NCBI RefSeq assembly: GCF_963082655.1 | Contig: NC_081553.1 | Coordinates: forward strand, 205,398,897-205,462,896 | Direction: 5' to 3' | From: Stomoxys calcitrans | Lineage: Eukaryota; Arthropoda; Insecta; Diptera; Muscidae | DNA: 64,000 nucleotides | Shown here: in pieces, positions 20,787-32,732 of the stretch | Position numbering within the stretch: the first letter of the stretch is position 1 | How the letters are laid out: each line of letters begins with the position of its first letter | The notes under the pieces: generated by a model | Databases searched by the model: none | What the model was told of the DNA's origin: nothing | What the model saw: the letters and a program-made list of their open reading frames with translations, nothing else | Program-made: the position numbers and the translations under genes

Positions 20787-21652
20787 TTTTTTTGAAATTT
20801 GATTTTCAAACAAAATTTCTTAAAAAGTTTAAATTTCTTTGCCATTCAATATTTGTTTTTGTATGGTTTGAAAAACCAATCAAAATATGTATTCATCCCA
20901 TTCAAATGCGGCAACATTGCCCATGACCCACATTCACATGCCAGAAATTGTATTGGATTTGATTGTAGTATACAAGGCAGAGATACTTTTAACGCATTCT
21001 GTTGATGTTGCTCTTCCTGTTGTTGATGATGTTGATGATGATGATGATACTGAATTGCCAACGATGCCTCCTCATGCTGTTTTTGATGTTGATGTACTAC
21101 GAGCTATTTAATCTCTCCATAGTTTTCACTGAAATTTGTCCCGCAACGCATGTAAATTGCTTGTAATTATGCATCTGGGCAACAGGATCTACTCCAACCA
21201 CTTCAAAGTTATCAGTGGGGCAGTGTGCGTTTAACAATGTTGGTTTGTTTGTATGTTGCGAATATGAACTTTGAATTTTATTCCAACGAAATCAACGTCA
21301 TAGATTCAAACACACAGTGGTTACAGAAGCTATAGCTCATAACATCATAAACTAAGTTTTAGATATCTCAAGGACAATTGTAATTAGGTCTTCAGATGAT
21401 TGAAGATTTTTCTGCCTATATTCTTGGACTCCTAAAGGGTTTAGACCACATTTGTCAATAGATGATGAGAAATAGATGGAATAAAGTCGCCTTGCTAAGG
21501 TTGGGTTAGAGAATAGATGATGTGGATATTAGGGTAGCTGACACGAAGTGCTACCATTCACTTTGCCTTATCCATCAAACTAGTAATGACAGCTAAGTGA
21601 TATTTGTTTAATTGATTCTTCAAGATTGTGTTTGCAAGCTACATAAAGCATT
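20787..21652. other. Unassigned DNA with a GAT-rich tract
   Basis: A trinucleotide-rich segment (gttgatgatgttgatgatga) lies at 21020-21050. Apart from the weak His/Gln-rich frame listed separately I see no gene. Confidence 0.35.
20846..21108 (-). other. Possible His/Gln-rich (opa-like) reading frame, unproven
   Basis: The minus-strand frame from just after a stop near 21106 reads VHQHQKQHEE, then AIQYHHHHQHHQQQEEQHQQ, and runs on for about 45 residues to a stop at 20846 without known motifs. His/Gln runs are common in fly nuclear proteins, but a (GAT/GTT)n microsatellite gives the same translation by chance. No splice-site or start evidence is convincing. Confidence 0.12.
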
Positions 21653-23190
21653 TATTATACCCACCACCGAAGGATGGGGGTATATCCATTTTATCATTCC
21701 GTTTGCAACACATTGAAATATCCATTTCCGACCCTAGTAAATATATATATATATTCTTGATCGTCGTAAAAATCTTAGACGATCTAGCCAAGTCCGTCCG
21801 TCTGTCTGTTAAAATCACGCCACAGTCTTTAAAAATAAAGCTATTGAGCTCAAACTTTGCCCGGATTCTTTTCTTTGTCCATAGGCAAGTTAAGTTCGAA
21901 AATGGGCTATATCGGACATATCTTCATATAAAGAGTGATTTTTTTGAGGTTAGGATTTTCATGCATTAGTATTTGACAGATCACGTGGGATTTCAGACAT
22001 GGTGTCAAAGAGAAAGATGCTCAGTATGCTTTGACATTTCATCATGAATAGACTTACTAACGAGCAACGCTTGCAAATCATTGAATTTTATTACCAAAAT
22101 CAGTGTTTGGTTCGAAATGTGTTCATTCACCGTAACGTTGCGTCCAACAGCATCTTTGAAAAAATACGGTCCAATGATTCCACCAGCGTACAAACCACAC
22201 CAAACAGTGCATTTTTCGGGATGCATGGGCAGTTCTTGAACGGCTTCTGGTTGCTCTTCACTCCAAATGCGGCAATTTTGCTTATTTACGTAGCCATTCA
22301 ACCAGAAATGAGCCTCATCGCTGAACAAAATTTGTCAAAATTTGAACACATTTCGAACCGAACACTGATTTTGGTAATAAAATTCAATGATTTGCAAGCG
22401 TTGCTCGTTAGTAAGTCTATTCATGATGAAATGTCAAAGCATACTGAGCATCTTTCTCTTTGACACCATGTCTGAAATTCACGTGATCTGTCAAATAATA
22501 ATGCATGAAAATCCTAACCTCAAAAAAATCACCCTTTAGACCCCATATAGACCGATCCGGCGATTTCAGATTTTAAGACCATAAAAGGCATATTTATAAC
22601 CCGATTTTGCGGAAATTAAGGACAATAAGTTGTGTTAAACCACTCGACATCTATCTTTAATTTGGCTTCGATCGGTTCAAATTTGGATATAGCTGCCATA
22701 TAGACCGATCTCTCGATTCAAGGTCTTGGACTCATAAAAGGCGAATTTATTGTACAATTTTGCCAATTTGGCCCAGATCGTTCCAGATTTGGATATAGCT
22801 GCCATATAGACCGATCTCTCGATTTAAGGTATTGGGCCCATAAAAGGCGCATTTGGGGCAGTGAGTTGCATAGGCCCCTTTGAGAGATTTCTGCAATTTC
22901 GCCCTGATCGATCCAGATTTGGATATAGCTGTCATATCACATCTAAGGTCTTGGGCTCCCAAAAGGCGCATTTATTGTCCGATTTCGTCGAAATTTAGGA
23001 CAGTGAGTTGCGTAAGTCCCTTCGATATCTTTCTTGAATTTGGCCCAGATCGGTTCAGATTTGGATATAGCTGCCATATAGACCGATCTCTCTATTTACG
23101 GTCTTCTGCCCATAAAAGGCGCATTTATTGTCCGAGCAGAATCTATGGTGGTGGGTGTCTAAAATTTAGGCTGGCGGAGCTAAGCACGTT
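21653..23190 (+). mobile_element. DL1/DL2b chimeric element with fold-back insertion
   Basis: The 5' end is DL1 (ttatacccaccaccgaagga at 21655) with core gatctagccaagtccgtccg and gtctgtctgt. A fold-back transposon interrupts it at 21931-22536. The array continues with DL1 units (ggatatagctgccatataga; ggtcttgggctcc). The 3' end is not DL1: it reads atctatggtggtgggtgtct and ggagctaagcacgttttta, a decayed DL2/DL2b ending. It abuts the next element head to tail. Confidence 0.82.
21931..22536 (-). mobile_element. Fold-back Tc1/mariner derivative, copy 2
   Basis: The same 195 bp arms as copy 1 bound a loop in the opposite orientation (minus strand encodes FSDEAHFWLNGYVNKQN and RNVTVNE). The junctions between arms and loop are the same as in copy 1 (gttcaaattttgacaaattt read on the coding strand), so both come from one deletion derivative. 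TA duplications lie at 21929-21930 and 22537-22538. Small differences include agagtgattt for agggtgattt at the left tip. Confidence 0.93.
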
Positions 23191-24230
23191 TTTATGGTCA
23201 CCACTATAGGATGGAGGTATACTAATCTAGTCACCCCGTATATAAGTATAAATGGAAGTATATATATTCTTGATCGTCTCGACGTTCTGAGTCGATCTAG
23301 CCATGTCCGTCCGTCTGTCGAAATTACGATAAAGGTCGAACGCGTAAAGCTAGCCGCTTGAAATTTCACACAGATACTAAGTAATGATGTGGGTCGATGG
23401 TGATTGCAAATGGGCCACATCGGTTTAGATTAAAACATACCTCCCATATAAACCGATCTCCGGATTTGACTTCTTGAGCCCTTGGAAGTCGCAATTTTTG
23501 TCTAATTTGGCTGAAATTTTGCATGTGCTGTTCCGTTATGACTTCCAATAACTTTGGTAAGTATGGTCTAAATCGGTCTATAACCTGATATAGCTCCCAT
23601 ATAAACCAATCTCCCGATTTGACTTCTTGAGACCTTACAAGCCGCAATTTTTGTCCGATTTTGGTGAAATTTCACATTTGGTGTTCCGATATGACTTCCA
23701 TTAACTGTGCCAAGTACGGTCTAAATTTGTCTATAACCTGATATGGCTCCCATATAAACCGATCTCCCGATTTGAATTCTTAAGCCTTTGCAAGCCCCAA
23801 TTTTTGTCTGATTTGGCTGAAGTTTTGCATGTGGGGTTCTGTTATATTGTAACTTCCAACAACTATGCAAGTACTGTCCAAATCGGTCTTTAACCTGATG
23901 TAGCTCCCATATAAACCGATCTCCCGATTTGACTTCTTGAGTCCTTACAAGCCGCAATTTTTGTCCAATTAGGCTGAAAGGTTGCATGCGATGTTCTGTT
24001 ATGATTTCTAACAACTGTGCCAAATAAGGGCAAAATTAGTCTATAACCTGATATAGCTCCCTTGTTACCCGATCTCACGATCATCCTTGTTTTTGCTGAT
24101 TTGACAGAAGTTTGGTATGTAGAATAAAATTATCCCCTACAACTAAATTTGTTTTGTATACATTTTTAGCAGAATCCATAGTGGTGGGTTCCCAAGATTC
24201 GGCCCGGCTGTAGTTAACGCGCTTTTAGTT
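23191..24230 (+). mobile_element. DL2b DINE-like element, near complete
   Basis: The 5' end is decayed (tatggtcaccactataggat), with core tatatatattcttgatcgtc, gatctagccatgtccgtccg and tctgtcg. Units of roughly 150 bp follow (cctgatatagctcccatata; gatttgacttcttgag; ttggctgaaattttgcat). The 3' end is gaatccatagtggtgggttc, ccaagattcggcccggctg and taacgcgcttttag; the hairpin partner arm is damaged. It is non-coding. Confidence 0.88.
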
Positions 24231-24364
24231 TTTGCTTGCTTCTCTTGAGAGCTTAATTTTGATATCTAACATAAATGGAAGTAGCCCAGGTGGCGTATGA
24301 TTGTGCAAATAATGATGGTAAATATATCATACGCACCCATGACCAACAAGTTGAATACAGAAAT

Positions 24365-25262
24365 TATTATACCCACCACCACAGGATATATTCATTTAGT
24401 CATTTCGTTTTTAACACATCGATCCTACATAGTATATATATTTCGGATCGTTGTAAAATTCTAAGAGGATTTAACGATGTCCGTGTGTCCGTCAGTTGTA
24501 ATCACGTTACAGTTTTTAAAAATTGAGGTGTTGGGTTGAAATTTTGCACAGACTTCCATACGCGGATTCAGTAGTTGAATGGATCACATCGGACTATATT
24601 TGGATATAGCTGGCATATAGACCGATCAAAGTATTTTGGATCTTAAGCCTATAACAGACGCATTTAGTACCCGAATTTCCTGAAATTTGGAACAGTGAGT
24701 TGTCCAAGACTCCCAACATCTATCCCAAATATGGTCCAGATCGGGCTATATTTAGATATAGCAGTCATAGAGACCGATCTTCAGCTTTAGGGTTTAAAGA
24801 CCATAAAAGGCGCATTTATTTCCGATTTTACTGAAATTTTGAACAATGATTTGCCCAAGGGGCCTTTACATCCGACCGATATAGACCGAAATGCCGATTT
24901 AGGGCCTTAAGCCTATTACAGGCGCACTTATTACCCGATTTTGCTGAAACGCAGAATAGTGAGTTTTATTACACCCGTCGGTATCCGAACTAATGATGGT
25001 TCAGATCGGCACATATTTGGAAATAGCATTCATATAGACCGATCTGCCGAATTTGGTTCTATGACCTATAACAGCCGAATTTTTTACCCGACTTTGCTGA
25101 AATTTGGAACAGCGAGTTGTCTTACGACTCCCAATATTTGTCCCGAAAGTGGTCCAGACCAGGCTATATTTAGATATAGCTGCCATAGAGAAACATTTTC
25201 AGCTTTAGGTCGTAAAGACCATAAAAGGCGCATTTATTCTCCTATTTTGCTGAAATTTGAAA
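24365..25262 (+). mobile_element. DL4 DINE-like element, 3' truncated
   Basis: The 5' end tatacccaccaccacagga is followed by core atttcggatcgttgtaaaat, gatttaacgatgtccgtgtg and gttgggttgaaattttgc. Array units follow (gctatatttagatatagc; cccgattttgctgaaa; ggaacag.gagttgt). It stops at LINE-A sequence near 25262. Confidence 0.8.
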
Positions 25263-26098
25263 CTCTAGGGTTCCCTCAATCCAAGACTGTGCCGATATCA
25301 GCAGTGCCTCGCACTCGACTTCAAGGTTCATCTCAGGTATCCGATCGGAAACCCCTCCCCTTACTTCCAGGTTTCCTATCGTCGCCTCGATTATACCGCT
25401 ATAATATGAGCTGCTCACATTTTCAATCTATTCTCCCATCGCCTTAAGTCTCAAAACCGCAGTGGCTGCCTCACATTTAACCTGTATGTCAATGGGTGGG
25501 ATATCTAGAATAGTCTCCAGTGCGCTAGTGGGAGTGGTCCTCATCGCTCCGCCAATGCCAAGACAACATATTCTCTGAACCTGTTGTATGCTCCAGAGCA
25601 GTCCACCAAACTACTGAGGCGTAAGTAAGAATTGGTCTAATCACGCTCCTGTAGAGCCAGTGAACTATCCTAGGATTCAGGCCCCATTTCGAACCTACGG
25701 CCCGCCTACATAGCGTCCAACATCTGTGAGCCTTCTCAGTACGCTCCTGAATGTGACACTTCCAATTATGTTTCCTATCCAAGATCAAACCTAAGTAGTT
25801 GACCTTGTCAGATATCGAAATCGTCTCACCGAGGAAACGTGGTGCGCTAGTTTGGTCCACCTTCGTCTTCCTCGTGAACAGGCATGTTTCAGTCTTCTCT
25901 GGGTTAACATTGAGACCTCTGGGTCTAGCCCAGTCATATGCCATATGCAAGACCCTTTCGGCCCATCTGCATAACTCGTTCGTATCCATACCCTTTAGAA
26001 GTATTATAATATCGTCTGCGTAGCAGACGGGTTCATATCCCTCCTCAGTCATCCGTAATAGGTCATTTATGATGGTCACCCATAGGAGTGGGGATTAA
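25263..26098 (-). pseudogene. LINE-A reverse transcriptase, best-preserved fragment
   Basis: Minus strand: SPLLWVTIINDLL, then the active site EEGYEPVCYADDIIILL (about 26045-25995). Next come RPRGLNVNPEKTETCLF, YLGLILDRKHNWKCHI, KWGLNPRIVHWLYRSVIRPI, and after a frame change GAMRTTPTSALETILDIPPI and VECEALLISAQSWIEGTLE near 25263. That is the palm and thumb of a non-LTR RT plus the start of the linker to RNase H. One uninterrupted frame of 184 codons remains, but the fingers, endonuclease and RNase H are absent. The cut at SPLLW indicates truncation on both sides. Confidence 0.88.
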
Positions 26099-26149
26099 AT
26101 ATAGATGTATTGTAGATGTATAATGATCAGCAATAAAACAATCTAAGAA

Positions 26150-26655
26150 TAATTTAGTGCAGTTCGGTTGAAAATTGTAGCTACTACGGCCATCTAAGTG
26201 CAAATCGGTCGATACATATATATGGGAGCTATATCCAAATCTAAACCGTTTTTTATGAAATCTCGCAGATATGTCAAGATCAGTAACGGAACATTTCTTG
26301 CCAAATCTTGTGAAGATCGGTTAAAAATTGTAGCTACTACGGCCATTTAAGTGTGAATCGGGCGATACATATATATGGGAGCTATATCTAAATCTGAACC
26401 GATTTCTACCAAATTCAATAGCATCCGTCCTTGGACCAAAAAAGTGATATGTGGTGATTGTACAACAAATACGACCTGCACTTTGATTACAAGAATACGT
26501 GGACTCACAGACGAACATGGCTAAATCGAATCAGGAAGTGATTCTAAGCCGATCGGTATACTTATCAATGGGTCTAGCTCTTCTCCTTCTTAGCGCTGCA
26601 AACAAATGCACAAACTTATAATACCCTGTAACACAGTGGTGGTATAGGGTATACA
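26150..26655 (-). mobile_element. DL3 element, hairpin end missing
   Basis: Two array units (gggcgatacatatatatggg; agctatatctaaatctgaac) are followed by the core ggctaaatcgaatcaggaag, cgatcggtatacttatcaat and gcaaacaaatgcacaaac. The TATACCC end in reverse is taccctgtaacacagtgg. The GTCY tract is reduced to a few bases. Confidence 0.8.
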
Positions 26656-28184
26656 AATCAAATAATAGTTCAAACTTATAGCTGCAAGACACCACATAGG
26701 ACTTTTATTCTGGTATATTTCTCTAACATACAGTTACGTTTAATTTCAAGATTCTCATTGCACAAAATAAAAAAAAAAAAAATGTTCGAACTCACTCTAC
26801 TGTGTGAGCTTGATGTATGGCATGTTTATGTGAGTGTTTGTGCGCCTGCTATCAAGGTTAATGGTTTAGCACAGATTCTTTTAAGACTTCACTGACTTTG
26901 TGTTCGCATTGTGAATGATGCGAAAGTGAGAGGAAGAGCTGGTATAACTTATACAACTTTGCCGCAACATCATCTCCTTTCTCATCATTATCATCAACGT
27001 AAACATTAGCAAAGACGCTACATCTAGAAATCTCATCAGTCGGAAAAATCCACTCAGTATTATAATTTGCGGCATGATGAAACATAGACAAGTGCAGCTT
27101 ATAGCCTTTTCAAGCCACAGGCCTGCTTACATTTCATACAAACTAATGCTTGCTTTGCCCAGCCTCTCTCTCTCTCTCTCTCTCTCTCTTCTCAACCTCA
27201 TGACAATCTTCTGTAATTTTCTACTTTATCCATGGTTATAACTGCAGTCTCGCACATACGCATGCTAGCTCTCTCCCGTCATCCCTCTCTTCGTTCCAGG
27301 CGCTAGTCGTCTTTGTGTTATATATAAATACGAAAGTTGGCTATGAATGTGTGCTACGGCCCGGTGTGTGTCTCAGTTTGAATGTGTGTGTGTGTGCGTG
27401 TGTCAGATGGTGTTTCTTTGTTGCTTGATTTGCTTGCAAATAACAATTTTGGTTTAATGCCTTAAATTAGGCTGAAGTTTTCCAATAATTTTTATTTCTC
27501 ACGTTTTAAGGGGAATGCTTTACACCGCCTTCTGCCACAGCAGCCTTAACACACACACACAAACACATTTTAAGAAAATTTTGTGTATTTCGTAAGGAAG
27601 AATTGCAGAATGGTGTTATGAGTTGATTCTTTAGCATGATTTTCATTAATAAACTCGATGAAAATAATTTTTATCCCTTCTTTTCCCTCTTTCTTTGTCT
27701 TCTAGCCTACTCTTCAAATGTTGTTCCGCAGCTAATGAGTCTTTTGGGTTGCCATAAAATAGAATTATTAGAAATTTTCTTCTTTGCCAAAAAATAGTTT
27801 CTTGTCATAAACTTAGGGGAAGGAGAGTGATATCTCAAAACTGCTAATTTAGCAAATGAAATATTTTTCGGGAATTGCAAGTGCTTTAAATAGCTTCATG
27901 GAAATATATTAGTAACATCTGTATCATATCTCCCATTAAAGCATTAGGATACCAAATTAATTTTAAAAGAGGGATGGCTTCTTGCGAAATAATTAAAATT
28001 TTGCTCTATGCCATTCCAAAATATAGTGTGAGAGGAATGCGAGCTTTATGTTTGCCTTAAAGTGTTTCGTTTTTCTCTTTCATTATTAAAACTTTGTTAG
28101 GATTATAAACGCCTTCATGGATACCAATTACTAAGAAGTTTAGTAATAATTTAAGTTAATTTTGTGATTATATTTAGAGAAAGG
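26656..28184. other. Unassigned DNA with microsatellites
   Basis: Contains (CT)n at about 27166-27189, (GT)n at about 27383-27405 and (AC)n near 27549-27570. Short reading frames lack domains. It could be intron or intergenic spacer. Confidence 0.4.
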
Positions 28185-28194
28185 TAGGTTAGGT

Positions 28195-28508
28195 TCGGCA
28201 AGAGTGGCAGTCCTTTACAGACTAAGTTAGACAATTGTTTAAGTCCATTGTGATACATATTTAGATCAAAGATAAGCCGAATTTTAGATGCTTATCATCA
28301 CCGTTGATATATTTTGAAAATGGCACTTAAAGAAGAATTGGTTGGGACTGCTAACCTTAGTGGTAGTCTATTCTCTAAATAGGCTCCATTTTAAACCCAT
28401 TTTGATACTGCAGAAACAACACACCAGGCTTTTGGTGAGAATCAAACCCACGACCATCGCATTGGTAATTGGCTGTGGATGCTAGTCCGTTGCAAGCCAC
28501 TATGGATT
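28195..28508 (-). mobile_element. Second SINE-like element with LINE-like CCTAA tail
   Basis: On the minus strand the head (28508-28440) contains a B-box-like gtgggtttgattctcacc and a weaker A-box region (ctagcatccac). The body follows, and the tail reads ggactgccactcttgccg then aacctaacctacc. The direct repeat taggttaggt is present on both sides (28185-28194 and 28509-28518); this may be a target duplication or part of the tail. Its end truncates the hairpin tip of the following DL1 element. Confidence 0.55.
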
Positions 28509-29671
28509 TAGGTTAGGTGTTAAGTTCGGTCGGGCCGAATTTTGGATACCCACCACCTCGGGTAAATACATATGTAAACCACCTTTCGTCAAAATCCGAT
28601 AAAAAATGCATACCTTTTGCCCCATAGCAGCTATATCGAAATATGTTCCGATAGGACCTAATAATTAAAAGTCATTGTTCAATTGTGTAAACCAAATTTT
28701 TTATCTTTTTAGTAGCTATATATAAAAATAAACCGATCTGAACCATATACGACACGAATGTCGAAAAGCTTAACATAAGTCACTATGTCAAATTTCAGTG
28801 AAATCCGATTATAAATGCGCCATTTATTAAGCCAAGACTATAAATCGAGATATCGGTCTATATGGCAGCTATATCCAAATCTGCACCGATCTGGCCCAAA
28901 TTGAAGAATGATGTCAAAAGTTTTAACACAACTCACTGTCCCAAATTTCGGCGACATCAGACAATAAATACGCCTTTCATGGGCTCAAAACCTTAAATCG
29001 GGAGATCGGTCTATATGGCAGCTATATCCAAACCTGGACAGATCTGAGCCATATTGCATAAATATATTGAGTTGCTTGACACAACTCACTGTCCCAAATT
29101 TTAGCAAAATCGGATAATAAATGTGGCTTTTAGGGGCCTAAGACTCTAAATCGGCGGATCGGTCTATATGGCAGCTATATCCAAATCTAGACCGATCTAG
29201 CCCAAATTGAAGAATGATGTCAAAAGTCTTAACACAACTCACTGTCCCAAAATTCGGTGAAATCGGACAATAAATACGCCTTTTATGGGCTCAAAACCTT
29301 AAATCTGGAGATCGGTCTATATGGCAGCTATATCCAAACCTGGTCAGATCTGTGCCATATTGCATAAGTATATCGAGTTGCTTAACACAACTCACTGTCC
29401 CAAATTTCAGCGACATCGGACAAAAAATACGCCTTTTATGGGCCCAACACCTTAAATCGTAAGATCGGTCTATATGGCAGCCATATCCAAATCTAGACCG
29501 ATCCAAATTGATGAAGGATATCAAAGGGCCTAACACAACTCACTGTTCCAAATTTCAGCAAAATCGGACAATAAATGTGGCTTTTATGGGCCTAAGACCC
29601 TAAATCGGCGGATCGATTTAATATATGGCAGCTATATCCAAATCTGGAACGATCTGGGCTAAATTGATGAA

Positions 29672-30165
29672 GGATATCAAAGGGCCTTACACAAATCACT
29701 GTCCCAAGTGTCAGCAAAATCGGACAATAAATGTGGCTTTTATTGGACTTAGACCCTAAATCGGCATATCGGTCTATATGGCAGCTGTATCCAAATCTGA
29801 AACGATCTTAGCAAAATTGAAAAAAAGAAATCGAAGGGCTTAACACAACTCACTGTCCCAAATTTCAGCAAAAGCGGATAATAAATGTGACTTTTATAAT
29901 CCTTTGGCAGTACCCCAAGGATATCAAAGGGCCTTACACAAATCACTGTCCCAAGTGTCAGCAAAATCGGACAATAAATGTGGCTTTTATTGGACTTAGA
30001 CCCTAAATCGGCATATCGGTCTATATGGCAGCTGTATCCAAATCTGAAACGATCTTAGCAAAATTGAAAAAAAGAAATCGAAGGGCTTAACACAACTCAC
30101 TGTCCCAAATTTCAGCAAAAGCGGATAATAAATGTGACTTTTATAATCCTTTGGCAGTACCCCAA
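29672..30165. repeat. 247 bp tandem duplication, apparently perfect
   Basis: The segment from ggatatcaaagggccttaca to ggcagtaccccaa occurs at 29672-29918 and again at 29919-30165 with no difference that I can see. It holds about one and a half DL1 units plus about 20 bp of the family G junction, so it arose after family G inserted. Confidence 0.92.
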
Positions 30166-32732
30166 AACACTTGGCTTCAAAATTGGACTTCAAATTCGTT
30201 TTCTGCTCTCAAATACCTTTTCTTTGAGTCCCATATTGTCATATTGGGTCAATCAACCTATTCGCGCCATCTAGACTTGAACACAAGTTTTAATGTCAAA
30301 ATGTCGAAATCTTCGCCCAAATACCTTTCATTTGAGTACCATATAGACCTGGTCGACTAATATGCACATTGGGGGGTACGTGGGGGTGGGGCGACCTCCC
30401 ATTACTTGGACCTAACTTTTTATGCCATATTTGTAATCTACTGTCGAATACTTTTCATTAGAGGCCCATATTGACATGAACCTCAAATATTGTATATCAG
30501 TTTAGAGGAGTTTTTGGGTTGGGGAGGCCCGCTGGATACTTGGAACCAATCGGTTCAGCCGTTGTTGAATCCACGGAACAAACAAAAAAAAAACGGAGTC
30601 CCATATAGTCATGATTGGCCATATGTCCATTTAAGGCGTTGTTGGGGGGGTGGGGTGACCCCCTATCCTTCGATCTGATTTTGTATGCCAGATTCGTAAT
30701 CTACTCCCGAATACTTTTCATTTGAGGCCCATATTGACATGAACGTCTAATATGTCTGTTTGGGGGAATTTAGAGGTTGGGGCGGCCCGATGGGTACTTA
30801 TACCCGAATTTTAGTACCATATTCGTCTTCAATTTCCAATACCTTTCATTTGATACCCATATTGTCCGGATTGGTCCACTTTTGATTTTGGGTGATGTTT
30901 TTGGGGCGGACCCTCCCCGTGTCCGCCCACATCCGAAATCAACAAATTATAAGGCCTATTTCTCCTTCCTGACCATATTCGTAATCTGCTCTCGAATACC
31001 ATATCGTCATGATCGTCCAAAAAATCTATTTTAGGGGGTTTTTGGGGTTGGGGCGGCCCCCAAGTGACTTGGACCCAATTTTTATACCCTCCACCATAGG
31101 ATGGGGGGTATACTAATTTCGTCATTCTGTTTGTAACTACTCGAAATATTCGTCTGAGACCCCATAAAGTATATATATTCTTGATCGTCGTGAAATTTTA
31201 TGTCGATCTAGCCATGTCCGTCCGTCTGTCCGTCCGTCTGTAGAAGGAGTAAAGCTAGCCGCTTGAAATTTTGCACAAATACTTCTTATTAGCGTAGGTC
31301 GGTTGGTATTGAAAATGGGCCATATCGGTCCATGTTTTGATATAGCTGCCATATAAACGGATCTTGGGCCTTGACTTCTTGAGCCTCTAGAGTGCGCAAT
31401 TCTTATCCAATTGGAATGAAATTTTGCACAACGTCTTTTGTTATGATATTCAACAACTGTGCCAAGTATAGTTGAAATCGGTCCATAACCTGATACAGCT
31501 GCCATATAAACCGATCTTGGGTCTTGACTTCTTGAGCCTCTAGAGTGCGCAATTCTTAACCGATTCGAATGAAATTTTGCACGACGTGTTTTGTTATGAT
31601 ATCCAATAACTGTGCCAAGTGTGGTCCATATCAGTTCATAACCTGATATAGCTGTCATGTAAACCGATCTTGGGTCTTGACTTCTTGAGCCTCTAGAGGG
31701 CGTAATTCTTGTCCGATGTGACTGAAATTTTGCACATAGTGTTTTAGCATCACTTCTAACAACTGTGCTAAGTATGGTTCAATTCGGTTCATTACCTGAT
31801 ATAGCTGCCATATAGCTGCCATATAAGCCGATCTGGGGTCTTGATTTCTTGAGCCTCTAGAGTGCGCACTTCTTAACAGATTGGAATGAAATTTTGCACG
31901 ACGTGTTTTGTTATGATATCCAATAACTGTGCTAAGTATGGTTCACATCGGTCCATAACCTGATATAGCTGTCATATAAACCGATCTTGGGTCTTGACTT
32001 CTTGAGCCTCTAGAGTGCGCAATTCTTATCCGATTGGAATGAAATTTTGCACGACGTATTTCGCTATGATATCCAATAGCTGTGCCTGTATGGTTCTAAT
32101 CGGTCCATAACCTGATATAGCTGCCATATAAACCGATCTTGGGTCTTGACTTCTTGAGCCTCTAGAGTGCGCAATTATTATCCGATTGAGATGAAATTTT
32201 GCACGACGTGTTTTGTTATGATATCCAATAACTGTGCTAAGTATGGTTCAAATCGGTTCATAACCAGATATAGCTGTCATATAAACCGATCTGAGATCTT
32301 GACTTCTTGAGCCTGTAGAGGTCGCAATTATTATCCGATTTGCCTGAAATTTTGTACGACGGATCCTCTCATGGCCATCAACATACGTGTCTATTATGGT
32401 CTGAATCGGTCTATAGGCCGATACAGCTCCCATATAAATCGATCTCTCTATTTTACTTTTTGAGCCCCCAAAGGGCGTAATCCTTATTCGAATTTGCTGA
32501 CATTTTACACAGGTCTCCAACATATAATTTAATTGTACTCTAAACCGGATCATATCTTGATATCTCTCTAATAGCAGAGCAAATCTTTTCTTATATCATT
32601 TTTTGCCTAAGAAGAGGTGCCGGGAAAAGAACTCGACATATGCGATCCATGGTGGAGGGTATATAAGATTCGGCCCGGCCGAACTTAGCACGCTTTTACT
32701 TGTTAATATGAAATTCGTACTCTACTCTTTCA
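30141..32732 (-). mobile_element. Family G element, middle layer of the nest
   Basis: From 30141 the sequence is family G in reverse: ctttgagtcccatattgtc, ttttgtatgccagattcgta, atctactcccgaatactttt, ggggcggcccgatgggtact. A DL2 element splits it between cttggacccaattttt and aatatgaaattcgtactcta. Only 29 bp lie on the far side before the outer DL1 array resumes. In intact family G the two flanks are contiguous (compare 62319-62343). Confidence 0.82.
31082..32704 (+). mobile_element. DL2 DINE-like element, complete, inner layer of nest
   Basis: The 5' end is tataccctccaccataggat at 31084, with core atatatattcttgatcgtcg, gatctagccatgtccgtccg and gtctgtccgtccgtctgt. About eight ~154 bp units follow (gatatagctgccatataaac; cttgacttcttgagcctcta; aaattttgcacgacgtgttt). 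The leader (gcctaagaagaggtgccggg) and hairpin end ttcggcccggccgaacttag, gcttttacttgtt close at 32704. It is 1.62 kb with no obvious target duplication, inserted at an oligo-T run. Confidence 0.94.

Noticed and set aside
20887..21111. Plus-strand Asp-rich frame (VDDVDDDDD)
   Set aside because: It arises from a GAT-type microsatellite; the antisense His/Gln frame has the same origin and is kept only as a weak note.
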